Made by a program: the position numbers and the translations under genes. Of a DNA stretch of 61,194 nt, positions 1-8,681 are shown piece after piece. The stretch's first letter is position 1. Each line of letters starts with the position of its first letter. Source of the DNA: Prevotella sp. (GTDB taxonomy: Bacteria; Bacteroidota; Bacteroidia; Bacteroidales; Bacteroidaceae); NCBI GenBank assembly GCA_017476785.1, contig JAFUZD010000118.1:1-61194 (forward strand). Reading direction: 5' to 3'. The notes below the pieces were generated by a model. That model had not been told where the DNA came from and did no database searches. It worked only from the letters and a program-made list of their open reading frames with translations.

Positions 1-767
1 ACCCCACCCACCCCGGTTCGCTGGGCACCGCCATCAGCGAAGCCGTGGAGCTGGCCACCACCACGCCCAACTGCAAGTACACGCTGGGCTCGGTGCTGAG
101 CCACGTCACACTGCACCAGACCATCATCGGCCTCGAGGCTGAGAAGCAGATGGAGATGGCCGGCGAATATCCCGACACGGTCATTGCCTGCTTCGGCGGA
201 GGCTCCAACTTCGGCGGTCTGGCCTTCCCCTTTATGCGCCACAACATTGCAGGCAAGCGACACACGGAGTTCATCGCTGCCGAGCCCGACAGCTGCCCCA
301 AGCTGACGCGCGGCCAGTTCCAGTACGACTTCGGCGACGAGGCCGGCTACACGCCCCTGCTGCCTATGTACACGCTGGGCCACCAGTTCAAGCCGTCGAA
401 CATCCACGCCGGCGGCCTGCGCTATCACGGTGCCGGCACCATCGTCAGCCAGCTGATTAAGGACGGTCTGATGCACGGCGTAGACATCCCGCAGATTGAG
501 TCGTTCGAGGCTGGAATGCTCTTCGCCCGCACCGAGGGCATCATCCCCGCCCCCGAGAGCTGCCACGCCATTGCCGCCACCATCCGCGAGGCCAAGAAGT
601 GTAAGGAGAGCGGCGAGCAGAAGGTGATTCTCTTCAACCTCTCTGGCCACGGTCTCATCGATATGTCGGCCTACGACCAGTTTATCAATGGCGACTTGCA
701 GAACTACAGCGTCAGCGACGAAGAGATAGCCCACAACGTCAGCGAGCTGGAGAAAATCATACCCTAA
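1..767 (+). CDS. trpB: Tryptophan synthase beta chain, TrpB2-like (5' truncated by window edge)
   Basis: Pyridoxal-phosphate enzyme that condenses indole with serine to give tryptophan. The frame is open from base 3 and begins inside the protein (THPGSLGTAISEAVE), so the true start lies outside the window and about 255 residues of a roughly 450-residue TrpB2-type chain are present. The glycine-rich phosphate-binding loop CFGGGSNFGG and the C-terminal FNLSGHG segment are visible. The THPGS and HAGGLRYHG stretches fit the TrpB2 branch better than classical TrpB. No trpA or other trp gene follows; a repeat hairpin starts directly after the TAA stop. TrpB2 proteins may salvage indole rather than partner TrpA; which applies here cannot be told. 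Confidence 0.93.
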   Translation, partial: PTHPGSLGTAISEAVELATTTPNCKYTLGSVLSHVTLHQTIIGLEAEKQMEMAGEYPDTVIACFGGGSNFGGLAFPFMRHNIAGKRHTEFIAAEPDSCPKLTRGQFQYDFGDEAGYTPLLPMYTLGHQFKPSNIHAGGLRYHGAGTIVSQLIKDGLMHGVDIPQIESFEAGMLFARTEGIIPAPESCHAIAATIREAKKCKESGEQKVILFNLSGHGLIDMSAYDQFINGDLQNYSVSDEEIAHNVSELEKIIP

Positions 768-927
768 TTGAGAATTTCTCTAATTGAGAATTGAGAATTG
801 GAGAATTGAGAATTATGATTAGTACGGAGCGGCAGTATCTGCGATTGATGCTGTGCACCAAGTAATCATAATTCTCCATTCTCCAATTCTCAATTCTCAA
901 TTTGAAAAGTTCTCCATTCTCCAATTC
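768..927. repeat. Family A intergenic repeat, large inverted repeat, locus 1
   Basis: AT-rich block built from AATTGAGAATTGAGAATT units. Two nearly perfect arms of about 41 bases (781-821 and 863-903) flank a 41-base unique spacer (822-862). A further half-unit runs into the end of the integrase gene, whose TGA stop and last codons (KIEN) are made of repeat sequence. Related copies lie at 31276-31502, 34284-34464 and 55904-55990. The transcript could fold into a very long hairpin and serve as a two-way terminator between trpB and the integrase gene. Confidence 0.85.
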
Positions 928-1848
928 TCAATTCTCAATTTTCAAGGCTTTGTACATCTTATTGACGCACTTTTTCTTTTGATCTTGGTCTGGATGGACG
1001 TATAGGTCCATCGTCGTGCTCAGACTGGTGTGCCCCAGAATAACACTCACCGTCTTGTAGTCGCAGTGGTTCTCAATGCAGCGCGTGGCAAAGGAGTGGC
1101 GCAGTCCGTGGAACTTCAGCTTCGGGATGCCCAGCAAGCACAAGATGCGGTCGAGATGCCGGCTATACGTGCGCGGCTCAGTCGGCTTGGCACCGTTGGT
1201 CAGCACGAAGTCGTCGGCATTGGCATTGCGACCAAACAGGCTCAGCACCGCCCCCATATCCCTGTTCATCGGAATCTCGCGCACCGAAGCCCGCGTCTTG
1301 GGCTTACCGATGTAGATGTACGACTTGCGCGCCTCGCTGTCGTACACGCGACTCAGCGTCTGCTCCACACGTATCATTCCGTGCACGATGTCAATGTGAC
1401 GCCAGCACAGGGCGCACAGTTCCCCGATTCTCATCCCCGTGCTCAGACTGATGAAGATGCCCAGATTGCGGGAGTCCATATGCGCCAGCAGATAGCGCAT
1501 CAGCCGACGCTGGTCGGCAATGTCCATCACCGGCAGCCGACGGGGCACCAGCTCCTGCGGCATCGCCACCCGCCATTCGCAGCAGTCCATCCACCGCTTG
1601 CGGGCTGCATAGCGCACCACCATCTTGGCCACCATCAGTATGTCGCGGATGGTCTTCTGCTTCAGTCCCGCCTGCAGCTTACGCAGCGCAAAGGCCTGCA
1701 TCATATCCTCCGTCATAGCCGTGCACGCACCAAACTCCGGCAACAGATGGCTGTGCAGCGTCAGCTGATAGGCCATCAGCGTGGTTTCCTTTACAAACGG
1801 TTTCTTGTCCTCCATCCAGTACGTTGCCACTTCGCTAAATGTTTTCAT
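928..1848 (-). CDS. Tyrosine recombinase / phage-type integrase
   Basis: Site-specific recombinase of 306 aa with a SAM-like N-terminal DNA-binding domain (about residues 1-95) and a catalytic domain. The catalytic set looks complete: Arg in TGMRIGELCAL, a Lys in the IGKPKTRAS beta-hairpin, HGLRHSFATR, LGHTS, and the Tyr nucleophile in MDLYVHPD. The ATG at 1848 is preceded on the minus strand by a TATCTTTG box at 1900-1893. It stands alone: no phage, transfer or cargo gene is next to it. Its 3' end runs into a 41-bp inverted repeat, so it could be a remnant of an integrated element or an invertase-type recombinase acting nearby; the first is simpler. Confidence 0.92.
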   Translation of the reverse strand: MKTFSEVATYWMEDKKPFVKETTLMAYQLTLHSHLLPEFGACTAMTEDMMQAFALRKLQAGLKQKTIRDILMVAKMVVRYAARKRWMDCCEWRVAMPQELVPRRLPVMDIADQRRLMRYLLAHMDSRNLGIFISLSTGMRIGELCALCWRHIDIVHGMIRVEQTLSRVYDSEARKSYIYIGKPKTRASVREIPMNRDMGAVLSLFGRNANADDFVLTNGAKPTEPRTYSRHLDRILCLLGIPKLKFHGLRHSFATRCIENHCDYKTVSVILGHTSLSTTMDLYVHPDQDQKKKCVNKMYKALKIEN

Positions 1849-1935
1849 AATTTCTTGATTTTAGTTAATGATTAATGATAAAGAAGAAGCAACAAAGATA
1901 AGGCAATATTCCAAGAATGGGCAGCAAGCAAAGCA

Positions 1936-1985
1936 GGAAAAGAAACTGCTCCCCGTCCATCGGGAACACGACGGACGGGGAGCAG
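1936..1985 (-). terminator. Rho-independent terminator after the glycosyltransferase gene
   Basis: Perfect 13-bp stem (1946-1958 with 1973-1985, CTGCTCCCCGTCC) and a 14-base loop, followed in the minus direction by a T-rich run (TTTCTTTTCC). It lies about 30 bases past the stop of the minus-strand glycosyltransferase. Confidence 0.8.
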
Positions 1986-2012
1986 CGATTGATGGGATTT
2001 GCGGGGAAGCGG

Positions 2013-2765
2013 TCAGGCTACGGGCAACGGGGGATAGCGGCGGGTCCAGCCGTCCCAGCGCAGGCGCATCACGCCAAAGAACGCTTCGCCGAAGATGCTC
2101 CCGTTCATCTTCGAAACGCCCTCGCGGCGATTGACGAAGATGACCGGCACCTCCTTAATCTTGAATCCTATCTTGTAGGCCGTGAACTTCATCTCAATCT
2201 GGAAGGCATAGCCCTTAAAACGAATCTTGTCCAGCTCGATAGTCTGCAGCACGCGACGCTTATAGCACTTGAAGCCGGCAGTGGTGTCGTGCACCCTGAA
2301 GCCGGTAACGATGCGTACATACTGCGAGGCGAAATAGCTCATCAGCACGCGGCCAATGGGCCAGTTGACCACATTGACACCGCTGACGTAGCGGCTCCCG
2401 ATGGCCACGTCGTTGCCCTCGACGGCACAAGCGGAGTAGAGGCGCGGCAGGTCGGCCGGGTCGTGACTGAAGTCGGCATCCATCTCGAAGATGTATTCGT
2501 AGTCGCGCTCCAGTGCCCACTTGAAGCCAGCAATATAGGCCGTGCCCAGTCCCAGCTTGCCGGTGCGCTCAACGATGAACAGGCGGTCACCGAACTCATT
2601 CTGCATCAGCCCCTTAACGATGGCTGCCGTGCCGTCGGGAGAGCCGTCGTCGATGACGAGGATATGGAAGCACTGCGGGAGCGAGAACACGGCACGGATA
2701 ATCTTCTCGATGTTCTCCTTCTCGTTGTAAGTCGGGATGATGACGATACTGTCGCTTGGATGCAT
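2013..2765 (-). CDS. Polyprenol-monophosphomannose synthase-like family 2 glycosyltransferase
   Basis: GT2 enzyme of 250 aa, resembling DPM1-type synthases that move a sugar from GDP-mannose (or a similar donor) to polyprenyl phosphate at the inner membrane. Visible motifs are IPTYNEKENI near the N-terminus, DDGSPDGT for donor binding and the EMDADFSHDP metal site. No C-terminal membrane helices are seen, as in the soluble DPM1 class. The ATG at 2765 is preferred over an upstream in-frame start (2801) because it directly precedes the conserved SIVIIPTYNE strand and follows a TATCTTTG promoter box at 2798-2791. It is divergent from mfd. Donor specificity is inferred from family only. Confidence 0.9.
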   Translation of the reverse strand: MHPSDSIVIIPTYNEKENIEKIIRAVFSLPQCFHILVIDDGSPDGTAAIVKGLMQNEFGDRLFIVERTGKLGLGTAYIAGFKWALERDYEYIFEMDADFSHDPADLPRLYSACAVEGNDVAIGSRYVSGVNVVNWPIGRVLMSYFASQYVRIVTGFRVHDTTAGFKCYKRRVLQTIELDKIRFKGYAFQIEMKFTAYKIGFKIKEVPVIFVNRREGVSKMNGSIFGEAFFGVMRLRWDGWTRRYPPLPVA

Positions 2766-2790
2766 AGCTTTAAAATGGTTTTTGTCGGTA

Positions 2791-2848
2791 CAAAGATACA
2801 AATTAATCCGAACTCTGACGCCTAACTCTCACTTTTTTTGTACCTTTG
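2791..2848. promoter_or_regulatory. Divergent promoters for the glycosyltransferase (-) and mfd (+)
   Basis: A TATCTTTG box on the minus strand (2798-2791) and a TACCTTTG box on the plus strand (2841-2848) match the Bacteroidetes -7 consensus TAnnTTTG. No clear TTTG -33 box sits at the usual distance for either. The mfd start codon is only about 13 bases past its -7 box, so its leader is very short. Confidence 0.6.
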
Positions 2849-2861
2849 CACCCGAATTTTT

Positions 2862-5800
2862 ATGGAAATCCGGGAATTGCTGAAAGAGTATGCTGCGCTG
2901 CCGCAAATCGGGGCGCTGGCAGAAGAGACGGGGAAGAAGTCGGTGCATACGATTTTCCTCGAAGGACTCGTTGCGTCGGCAACGCCGATGGTGTTTGCCG
3001 CTATGGCGCAACAGCTGGGGCGCACGGTGCTCTTCGCATTGCAAGATGCCGAAGAAGCCGGTTACTTCTACCACGACCTGACGCAGATGCTGGGCGAGCT
3101 GCAGGTGCTGTTCCTCCCGTCGTCCTACCGACGTGCGGTCAAGTATGCCCAGCGCGATGCTGCCAGCGAGATACTGCGCACCGAGGTGCTGGCCCGGCTG
3201 GCAGCCCAGCGCCCGTCACCCGCCACGCTCTACATCGTCACCTACCCCGAGGCACTGGCCGAGCTGGTGGTGTCGCGCCGCCAACTGGACGAGCGCACAC
3301 TCGCACTGCACTGCGGACAGACCATCGAGGTGGACGAGGTGGCGAAGAGCCTGCGCGAGCTGGGCTTCCGCGAGGTGGACTACGTCTACGAGCCCGGCCA
3401 GTTTGCCCTGCGCGGCTCCATCCTCGACGTCTACTCTTACAGCAGCGAGCTGCCTTTCCGCATCGACTTCTTCGGCGACGACATCGACTCGCTGCGTACG
3501 TTCGAGGTAGAGACGCAGCTGTCAAAGGAGCGGCGCGAGCAGATAGAGGTTGTGCCCGAACTGGCTACGGCAGGCGATAAGGTGCCGCTGCTCACGCTGT
3601 TGCCCCCCGACACCCTGCTTGTGGTGAAGGACTTCGTCTATCTGCGCGATGCCATAGACCGCACCTATCAGGAGGGATTCTCCCAGCAGGCACTCACCGA
3701 GCGGCTCGAGGGAGCCACCGAGGCCGAGCAGACCGAGATAATGCAGGAACTGAAACGCGACCTGCAGCTCATCAGTGGCGCACAGTTTACGGCCGAAGCC
3801 GTAGCACTGCAACGCATAGAGACAGGCCACCGTCCGTCGGGGCTGCCCGATGCCACCATCACGTTCCACACCGCTCCGCAACCGCTGTTCCACAAGAACT
3901 TCGACCTGCTGAAGCAGTCGATTGCCGACTACTTGCTGCAGGGCTACCGCCTCTATATTCTTGCCGACAGCCAGAAGCAGACCGAGCGTCTGAAGGAGAT
4001 ATTGAAGACCCCCTATAATTCCCCAAAGGGGGATGAAGAAGACGGAGGGAGGATGGCAGACTTCACCCCGGTAGACCACACGCTGCACGAGGGGTTCATC
4101 GACCGAGACCGGCGCATCTGCGTCTTCACCGACCACCAGATATTCGACCGTTTCCACAAGTTCAACCTGCGCAGCGACCGCGCACGCAACGGCAAAGTGG
4201 CACTGACGCTGAAGGAGATACAGCAGTTTGAACCCGGCGACTATATCGTACACATCGACCACGGCATCGGCCGCTTCGGCGGACTGGTGCGGATGCCGAT
4301 AGACGGCGGCGGCTTCCAAGAGATGATAAAGATTATCTATCAAGGAGGCGGAGCCATCTACGTCAGCATCCATTCGCTGTACAAAGTGTCTAAGTATAAG
4401 GCGCAGGACGGCGGCGAGCCGCCCCGGCTGAGCCATCTGGGCACAGGACAGTGGGAACGGCTGAAAGAGCGCACCAAGTCGAAACTGAAAGACATAGCCC
4501 GCGACCTCATCCGCCTCTATGCCGCCCGCAGGAAGGAGCGCGGATTTGCATTCAGTGCCGACACGTTTATGCAGCACGAGCTCGAGGCCTCGTTCCTCTA
4601 CGAGGACACGCCCGACCAGCTGCGCGCCACGCAGGACGTGAAGGCCGATATGGAGCGCGAGCGTCCGATGGACCGCTTGGTGTGCGGCGACGTAGGGTTT
4701 GGCAAGACCGAGGTGGCCGTGCGTGCTGCCTTTAAGGCGGCCTGCGACTCCAAGCAGACGGCGGTGCTGGTTCCCACCACGGTACTGGCCTACCAGCACT
4801 ATCAGACCTTCAGCAGCCGACTGAAAGACCTCCCCGTACGCGTAGACTACCTGACGCGCGCACGCTCGGCCAAGCAGACCCGTCAGCTGCTGCAAGACTT
4901 AGCCGACGGACGGATAGATATATTAATAGGTACGCACAAGCTGATAGGCAAGTCGGTGAAGTTCCACGACCTCGGGCTGCTCATCATCGACGAAGAGCAG
5001 AAGTTCGGCGTGTCGACCAAAGAGAAGCTGCGCCAGCTGAAGACCAACGTCGACACGCTGACGATGAGTGCCACGCCCATCCCGCGCACGCTGCAGTTCT
5101 CGCTCGTCGGCGCACGCGACCTGAGCGTCATCCAGACGCCGCCGCCCAACCGCTACCCCATCCAGACGGAGATTCACACCTTCAGTCCAGAGATTATCTG
5201 CGATGCGGTGAACTTCGAGATGTCGCGCAACGGGCAGGTATATTTCGTGTCGCCCCGCATCAACGACCTGCAGCGCATCAGTGAACTCATCAGCAAGTAC
5301 ATCCCCGATGCGCGCATCGCCATAGGGCACGGACGGATGAAGCCCGAAGAGCTGGAACGCATCATCTTCGACTTTGCCAACTACGACTACGACATCCTGC
5401 TCTCCACGACCATCGTCGAGAACGGCATCGACATTCCCAATGCCAACACCATCATCATCAACGGGGCACAGAACTTCGGCCTCAGCGACCTGCACCAGAT
5501 GCGGGGACGCGTGGGCCGAAGCAACCGGAAGGCATTCTGCTATCTGCTGGCACCGCCGCTGGCAGCCCTCAACCCAGAGGGACGCCGCCGACTGGAGGCG
5601 CTGGAGAACTTCAGCGAGCTGGGCAGCGGTATCAACATAGCAATGCAGGACCTCGACATACGCGGCGCCGGCAATCTGCTGGGAGCCGAGCAGAGCGGCT
5701 TCATCGCTGATCTGGGCTACGAGACATACCTCAAGATACTCAATGAAGCAGTGGTGGAACTGAGAAACGAGGAACTCCCCCATAACCCGCAAGAGACTGA

Positions 5801-6338
5801 CGGTGCTCCATCCTCCAACCGTCATCAGCCATCCACGACGACAGCCCGCCCGACAGAAGGAGACGAGAGCGAGCTGTTTGTCTCCGACTGCGCACTGGAA
5901 TGCGACCTCGAGATGTACTTCCCCGACCAGTACGTACCCAGCGACTCTGAGCGGATGCTGCTCTACCGCGAGCTGGACAACCTGAAAAGCGACGACGAGC
6001 TGCAGCGCTATCGGGCACGCCTCGTCGACCGCTTCGGCCCTATTCCCCGGCAGGGCGAGGAATTGATGCAGGTGGTGCCGCTGCGCCGAATGGGCAAGCA
6101 GCTGGGCATCGAGAAGATAATGCTCAAACAGCAGCGGCTGACGCTCTTCTTCGTGAGCAATGCCCAGAGTGCCTACTACCAGAGCAATGCCTTCGACCGC
6201 ATCCTCGACTACGTAGGCCGTCATCCGCGCCGATGCCAGCTGCGCGACCAGCGAGGGCGACGCTCACTGCTCATCACAGGGATCAAAACGGTAGAAGAGG
6301 CCGTAGGGACGCTCAGCGAAATATGGAAACCGGCTTAG
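2862..6338 (+). CDS. mfd: Transcription-repair coupling factor Mfd
   Basis: Large ATPase of 1158 aa that frees RNA polymerase stalled at DNA damage and recruits UvrA. The order is as expected: UvrB-like N-terminal module, RNA-polymerase-interacting domain (FEPGDYIVHIDHGIGRF), superfamily 2 helicase motor with Walker A GDVGFGKTEVA and the DEEQKFGV box, TRG region (QMRGRVGRS) and C-terminal domain. ATG 2862 is chosen over 2838 because 2838 lies upstream of the -7 box end. Two stretches look foreign to the family: about 4009-4060 (palindrome CCCCCT/AGGGGG, giving TPYNSPKGDEEDGG) and about 5775-5860 (PHNPQETDG to RPTEGD). Both keep the frame and fall between domains. The stop is TAG. Confidence 0.97.
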   Translation: MEIRELLKEYAALPQIGALAEETGKKSVHTIFLEGLVASATPMVFAAMAQQLGRTVLFALQDAEEAGYFYHDLTQMLGELQVLFLPSSYRRAVKYAQRDAASEILRTEVLARLAAQRPSPATLYIVTYPEALAELVVSRRQLDERTLALHCGQTIEVDEVAKSLRELGFREVDYVYEPGQFALRGSILDVYSYSSELPFRIDFFGDDIDSLRTFEVETQLSKERREQIEVVPELATAGDKVPLLTLLPPDTLLVVKDFVYLRDAIDRTYQEGFSQQALTERLEGATEAEQTEIMQELKRDLQLISGAQFTAEAVALQRIETGHRPSGLPDATITFHTAPQPLFHKNFDLLKQSIADYLLQGYRLYILADSQKQTERLKEILKTPYNSPKGDEEDGGRMADFTPVDHTLHEGFIDRDRRICVFTDHQIFDRFHKFNLRSDRARNGKVALTLKEIQQFEPGDYIVHIDHGIGRFGGLVRMPIDGGGFQEMIKIIYQGGGAIYVSIHSLYKVSKYKAQDGGEPPRLSHLGTGQWERLKERTKSKLKDIARDLIRLYAARRKERGFAFSADTFMQHELEASFLYEDTPDQLRATQDVKADMERERPMDRLVCGDVGFGKTEVAVRAAFKAACDSKQTAVLVPTTVLAYQHYQTFSSRLKDLPVRVDYLTRARSAKQTRQLLQDLADGRIDILIGTHKLIGKSVKFHDLGLLIIDEEQKFGVSTKEKLRQLKTNVDTLTMSATPIPRTLQFSLVGARDLSVIQTPPPNRYPIQTEIHTFSPEIICDAVNFEMSRNGQVYFVSPRINDLQRISELISKYIPDARIAIGHGRMKPEELERIIFDFANYDYDILLSTTIVENGIDIPNANTIIINGAQNFGLSDLHQMRGRVGRSNRKAFCYLLAPPLAALNPEGRRRLEALENFSELGSGINIAMQDLDIRGAGNLLGAEQSGFIADLGYETYLKILNEAVVELRNEELPHNPQETDGAPSSNRHQPSTTTARPTEGDESELFVSDCALECDLEMYFPDQYVPSDSERMLLYRELDNLKSDDELQRYRARLVDRFGPIPRQGEELMQVVPLRRMGKQLGIEKIMLKQQRLTLFFVSNAQSAYYQSNAFDRILDYVGRHPRRCQLRDQRGRRSLLITGIKTVEEAVGTLSEIWKPA

Positions 6339-6404
6339 CGAAGGAAGAAGGGAATAATCTGTTTGTGTCATATTGTCAGCCACTTTTGTCATTTTGTCAG
6401 TAAT

Positions 6405-6436
6405 AAGGATATTGGCATTCAACTTGCAATATCCTT
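6405..6436 (+). promoter_or_regulatory. Sigma-54-like promoter inside a palindrome, upstream of hsp20
   Basis: Perfect 10-base arms AAGGATATTG (6405-6414) and CAATATCCTT (6427-6436) with a 12-base centre. The palindrome contains TTGGCA (6412-6417), six bases, then TTGCA (6424-6428), which fits the sigma-54 -24/-12 pattern TGGCAC-N5-TTGC with one mismatch. Transcription would start about 65 bases before the hsp20 ATG. Just upstream, TTGTCA-type motifs recur (6366-6400). No TAnnTTTG box was seen closer to the gene. Confidence 0.5.
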
Positions 6437-6512
6437 AGCGAGCAACGCAAGAAGCTCGGAGAACAAACAACGAACAAAAGTATAACAAATAAACATTTAG
6501 GAGGACAAAACA

Positions 6513-6938
6513 ATGACACCAATGATGAGAAATGCAGCTTGGCTGCCCGAAGTATTCAACGATTTCTTCAGAACAGACTTTATGCCGAGAGCAAACGCAA
6601 CGGCACCCGCCATCAACGTGAAGGAAACAGACAAGGGCTACACCGTGGAGCTGGCCGCCCCCGGAATGAAGAAGGAGGACTTCAACGTACATATCAACGA
6701 CGAGGGCAACCTCATCGTCAAGATGGAGAGTAAGCAGGAGAAGAAAGAAGACGACAAGACCGCACGCTATCTGCGCCGCGAGTTCTCGTACAGCAAGTTT
6801 GAGCAGACACTGCTCCTGCCTGACGACGTAGAGAAGGAAAAGATTTCTGCCCACGTTGAGAACGGCGTGCTTACCGTGGAACTGCCCAAACACGAAGAGA
6901 CCCGCGTGAAAGTGGCTCGCCAGATTGACGTCCACTAA
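6513..6938 (+). CDS. Small heat shock protein, Hsp20/alpha-crystallin family
   Basis: ATP-independent holdase chaperone, 141 aa, cytoplasmic, forming oligomers that keep unfolded proteins soluble. The alpha-crystallin domain spans about residues 30-135, with the hallmark AAPGMKKEDFNV and the near-terminal AHVENGVLTVELPK strand (GVLTVxLPK motif). It has an unusually good ribosome binding site for this genome (AGGAGG about 8 bases before the ATG). It is a single-gene unit between a palindromic sigma-54-like promoter and a strong terminator. Confidence 0.96.
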   Translation: MTPMMRNAAWLPEVFNDFFRTDFMPRANATAPAINVKETDKGYTVELAAPGMKKEDFNVHINDEGNLIVKMESKQEKKEDDKTARYLRREFSYSKFEQTLLLPDDVEKEKISAHVENGVLTVELPKHEETRVKVARQIDVH

Positions 6939-6964
6939 GCGGCGGTAGGCATCCCACACAGACC

Positions 6965-7002
6965 AGTGCCCCCACAGCAAACAACGCTGTGGGGGCACTT
7001 TT
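6965..7002 (+). terminator. Rho-independent terminator after hsp20
   Basis: Perfect 14-bp stem (6965-6978 with 6986-6999, AGTGCCCCCACAGC) with a 7-base loop, ending in a short T run. Confidence 0.9.
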
Positions 7003-7034
7003 CGTCCATAGCTATGAGAATTTCGCCAAAATCC

Positions 7035-7065
7035 TTTGCCAATCAATATATTTATCTTACATTTG
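7035..7065 (+). promoter_or_regulatory. Vegetative promoter of the fimbrillin-like lipoprotein gene
   Basis: TTTG at 7035-7038, 19 bases, then TACATTTG at 7058-7065: the full Bacteroidetes -33/-7 arrangement, about 30 bases before the ATG at 7096. Confidence 0.75.
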
Positions 7066-7095
7066 CAGCCAAATCATCATAAAAACATAATAGCT

Positions 7096-8493
7096 ATGAA
7101 AAAACCTTTTCTTACAAAAGCGGGGATGTTGTGTTTGGCAATATTATCCCTATGCTCGTCCTGCAGCAAAGAGATTATCGTAGAAGGAATGGGGAAACCC
7201 ACCAGTACACTGGAAGTGCTTACCCGCGCCGGTGACGGCGAGGAAGTGAGTTGGCCCGTCAATGTCTACGTGATGAACAAAGACGGCGTATGCGTAGCAA
7301 CGTCAGCGATTGCAGAAGATGGCGAAGGACTGGAAATCAAGCTCCCGGCCGGACAATTCGACCTCTATGCCATTGCCGGCGCAGCGGCCGACAGCTATAC
7401 GCTCCCAACACGCGAGGAAGCCACAGCCGACTTTGAAGTCTCGCTGAAAGCAGGAAAGAAGCACGCCGACCTGATGGCTGCCCACAGCAGCATCACGATG
7501 AGCGACGAGGAGAGCAACAGCATCGTGCTGTCGCTGCAGAGAAAAGTAATGAAACTCCAAAGCATCACCATCCGGCAGGTGCCCCGCACGGCCACAGCCG
7601 TCTCGGTCACCATTGCCCCACTCTACGACCATCTGCTGCTCGGCGGAAGCTACAGCACAGGCAAGAGTGGCAGCCACACGGCAGCACTGACGAAGCAGGA
7701 CGACGGCACGACGTGGCTGAACACCGACGAAACATTCCTGCTGGAAGCTGCCAGCGGTGCCACGGTGAAAGTGTCGATGACGACGCCGGCCGGCACGAAG
7801 AGCTATACATACGCCTGCGCCGACCAGCTGGAAGCGAACTACAAGATAAAGATAGAAGGTACATACACCGAGGAACAGGTGTTCGAACTCAGCGGCACGG
7901 TGACAGGAGCGAAGTGGGCTGGCGAAAAAGCCATTCGCTTCAACTTCGACGAGTCGGGCACGGAGACTGCCGACGATGAGAACGGAGACGACAGCAACAA
8001 CGACGATAACAATGGCAACGAAGACAACAACGGCAGCGACCCGAATCTGCTGGCAGGCAATGCCCCAACCGTCTTCACCGTCTACGACAAATGGTTCATT
8101 TTGAAGACTGAGGATTCGGGCGACTACATTCTCGCCACTGCCCTCTCAATGACAGAGACCAAAGACCTATATACCAGCGGAATGACGCAAGCGGAGCTAA
8201 AGGCCGCCATCGATGCCGCCCTGCTCACCTACAATGCTGAAGGCCCCACAGGATGGCGATTGCCGACTGCTGCGGAAGTCACTTTAATCAATGATAATTA
8301 TACAGAGTTGAGGGTAGAAATAAGAGCAAACCACAAGAATGGAGTAGAATTGGGCGATGGGCAGTATTTCTATCAAAAGGACGGAAGCACCATTAGAGCT
8401 TTCCAAGGCCAATTCCCAAATGAGCGTTATGAGCGTGATCCCGACGCAAGCACCATCCTTCGCCCCGTTACGATACTGAAATTCAACAAATAA
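7096..8493 (+). CDS. FimB/Mfa2-like lipoprotein with C-terminal FISUMP-like domain
   Basis: Secreted lipoprotein of 465 aa. The signal peptide MKKPFLTKAGMLCLAILSLCSSC ends in a lipobox, so ATG 7096 is preferred over 7036. Residues about 30-290 resemble the anchor subunits of Bacteroidetes type V fimbriae (FimB/Mfa2-like: RAGD segment, then a beta-rich region with a TLPTREEA stretch). A hydrophilic Asp/Asn/Gly linker follows (about 300-325, DDSNNDDNNGNEDNNG). The last ~130 residues carry GWRLPTAAEV, typical of FISUMP-type carbohydrate or tip domains. No fimbrial shaft gene is adjacent. Function as a surface adhesin or fimbrial accessory is inferred. Confidence 0.75.
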   Translation: MKKPFLTKAGMLCLAILSLCSSCSKEIIVEGMGKPTSTLEVLTRAGDGEEVSWPVNVYVMNKDGVCVATSAIAEDGEGLEIKLPAGQFDLYAIAGAAADSYTLPTREEATADFEVSLKAGKKHADLMAAHSSITMSDEESNSIVLSLQRKVMKLQSITIRQVPRTATAVSVTIAPLYDHLLLGGSYSTGKSGSHTAALTKQDDGTTWLNTDETFLLEAASGATVKVSMTTPAGTKSYTYACADQLEANYKIKIEGTYTEEQVFELSGTVTGAKWAGEKAIRFNFDESGTETADDENGDDSNNDDNNGNEDNNGSDPNLLAGNAPTVFTVYDKWFILKTEDSGDYILATALSMTETKDLYTSGMTQAELKAAIDAALLTYNAEGPTGWRLPTAAEVTLINDNYTELRVEIRANHKNGVELGDGQYFYQKDGSTIRAFQGQFPNERYERDPDASTILRPVTILKFNK

Positions 8494-8511
8494 CAACAAA
8501 CAATACACGAA

Positions 8512-8558
8512 CGGCGACACCCGCCCCAGAGATAAAAATCCCGGGCGGGTGTCACCGT
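8512..8558 (+). terminator. Probable terminator hairpin after the lipoprotein gene
   Basis: GC-rich arms (CGGCGACACCCGCCC and GGGCGGGTGTCACCG) around an A-rich loop. There is no clear T run, so it could instead be an RNA-stabilising hairpin. Confidence 0.55.
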
Positions 8559-8681
8559 CTAAAGGGCCAAAGACTTTGCCAACGCGGCTTGCTGTCCAAG
8601 AAAATATACATCTTTTATTTTTCTAATCAAAATAATCTTCTTATTTTTGCAAATTAAATGGATATTTAAAGAAAACAAGAA

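Noticed and set aside
815-865. A 16-codon peptide inside the inverted-repeat spacer
   Set aside because: Similar ATGATTAC cores in the other repeat loci give different tiny frames of 4-6 codons, so translation is probably accidental.
3522-6224. Long antisense frames (457 and 433 codons) opposite mfd
   Set aside because: Mfd is certain in the other strand and the frames overlap its conserved motor motifs.
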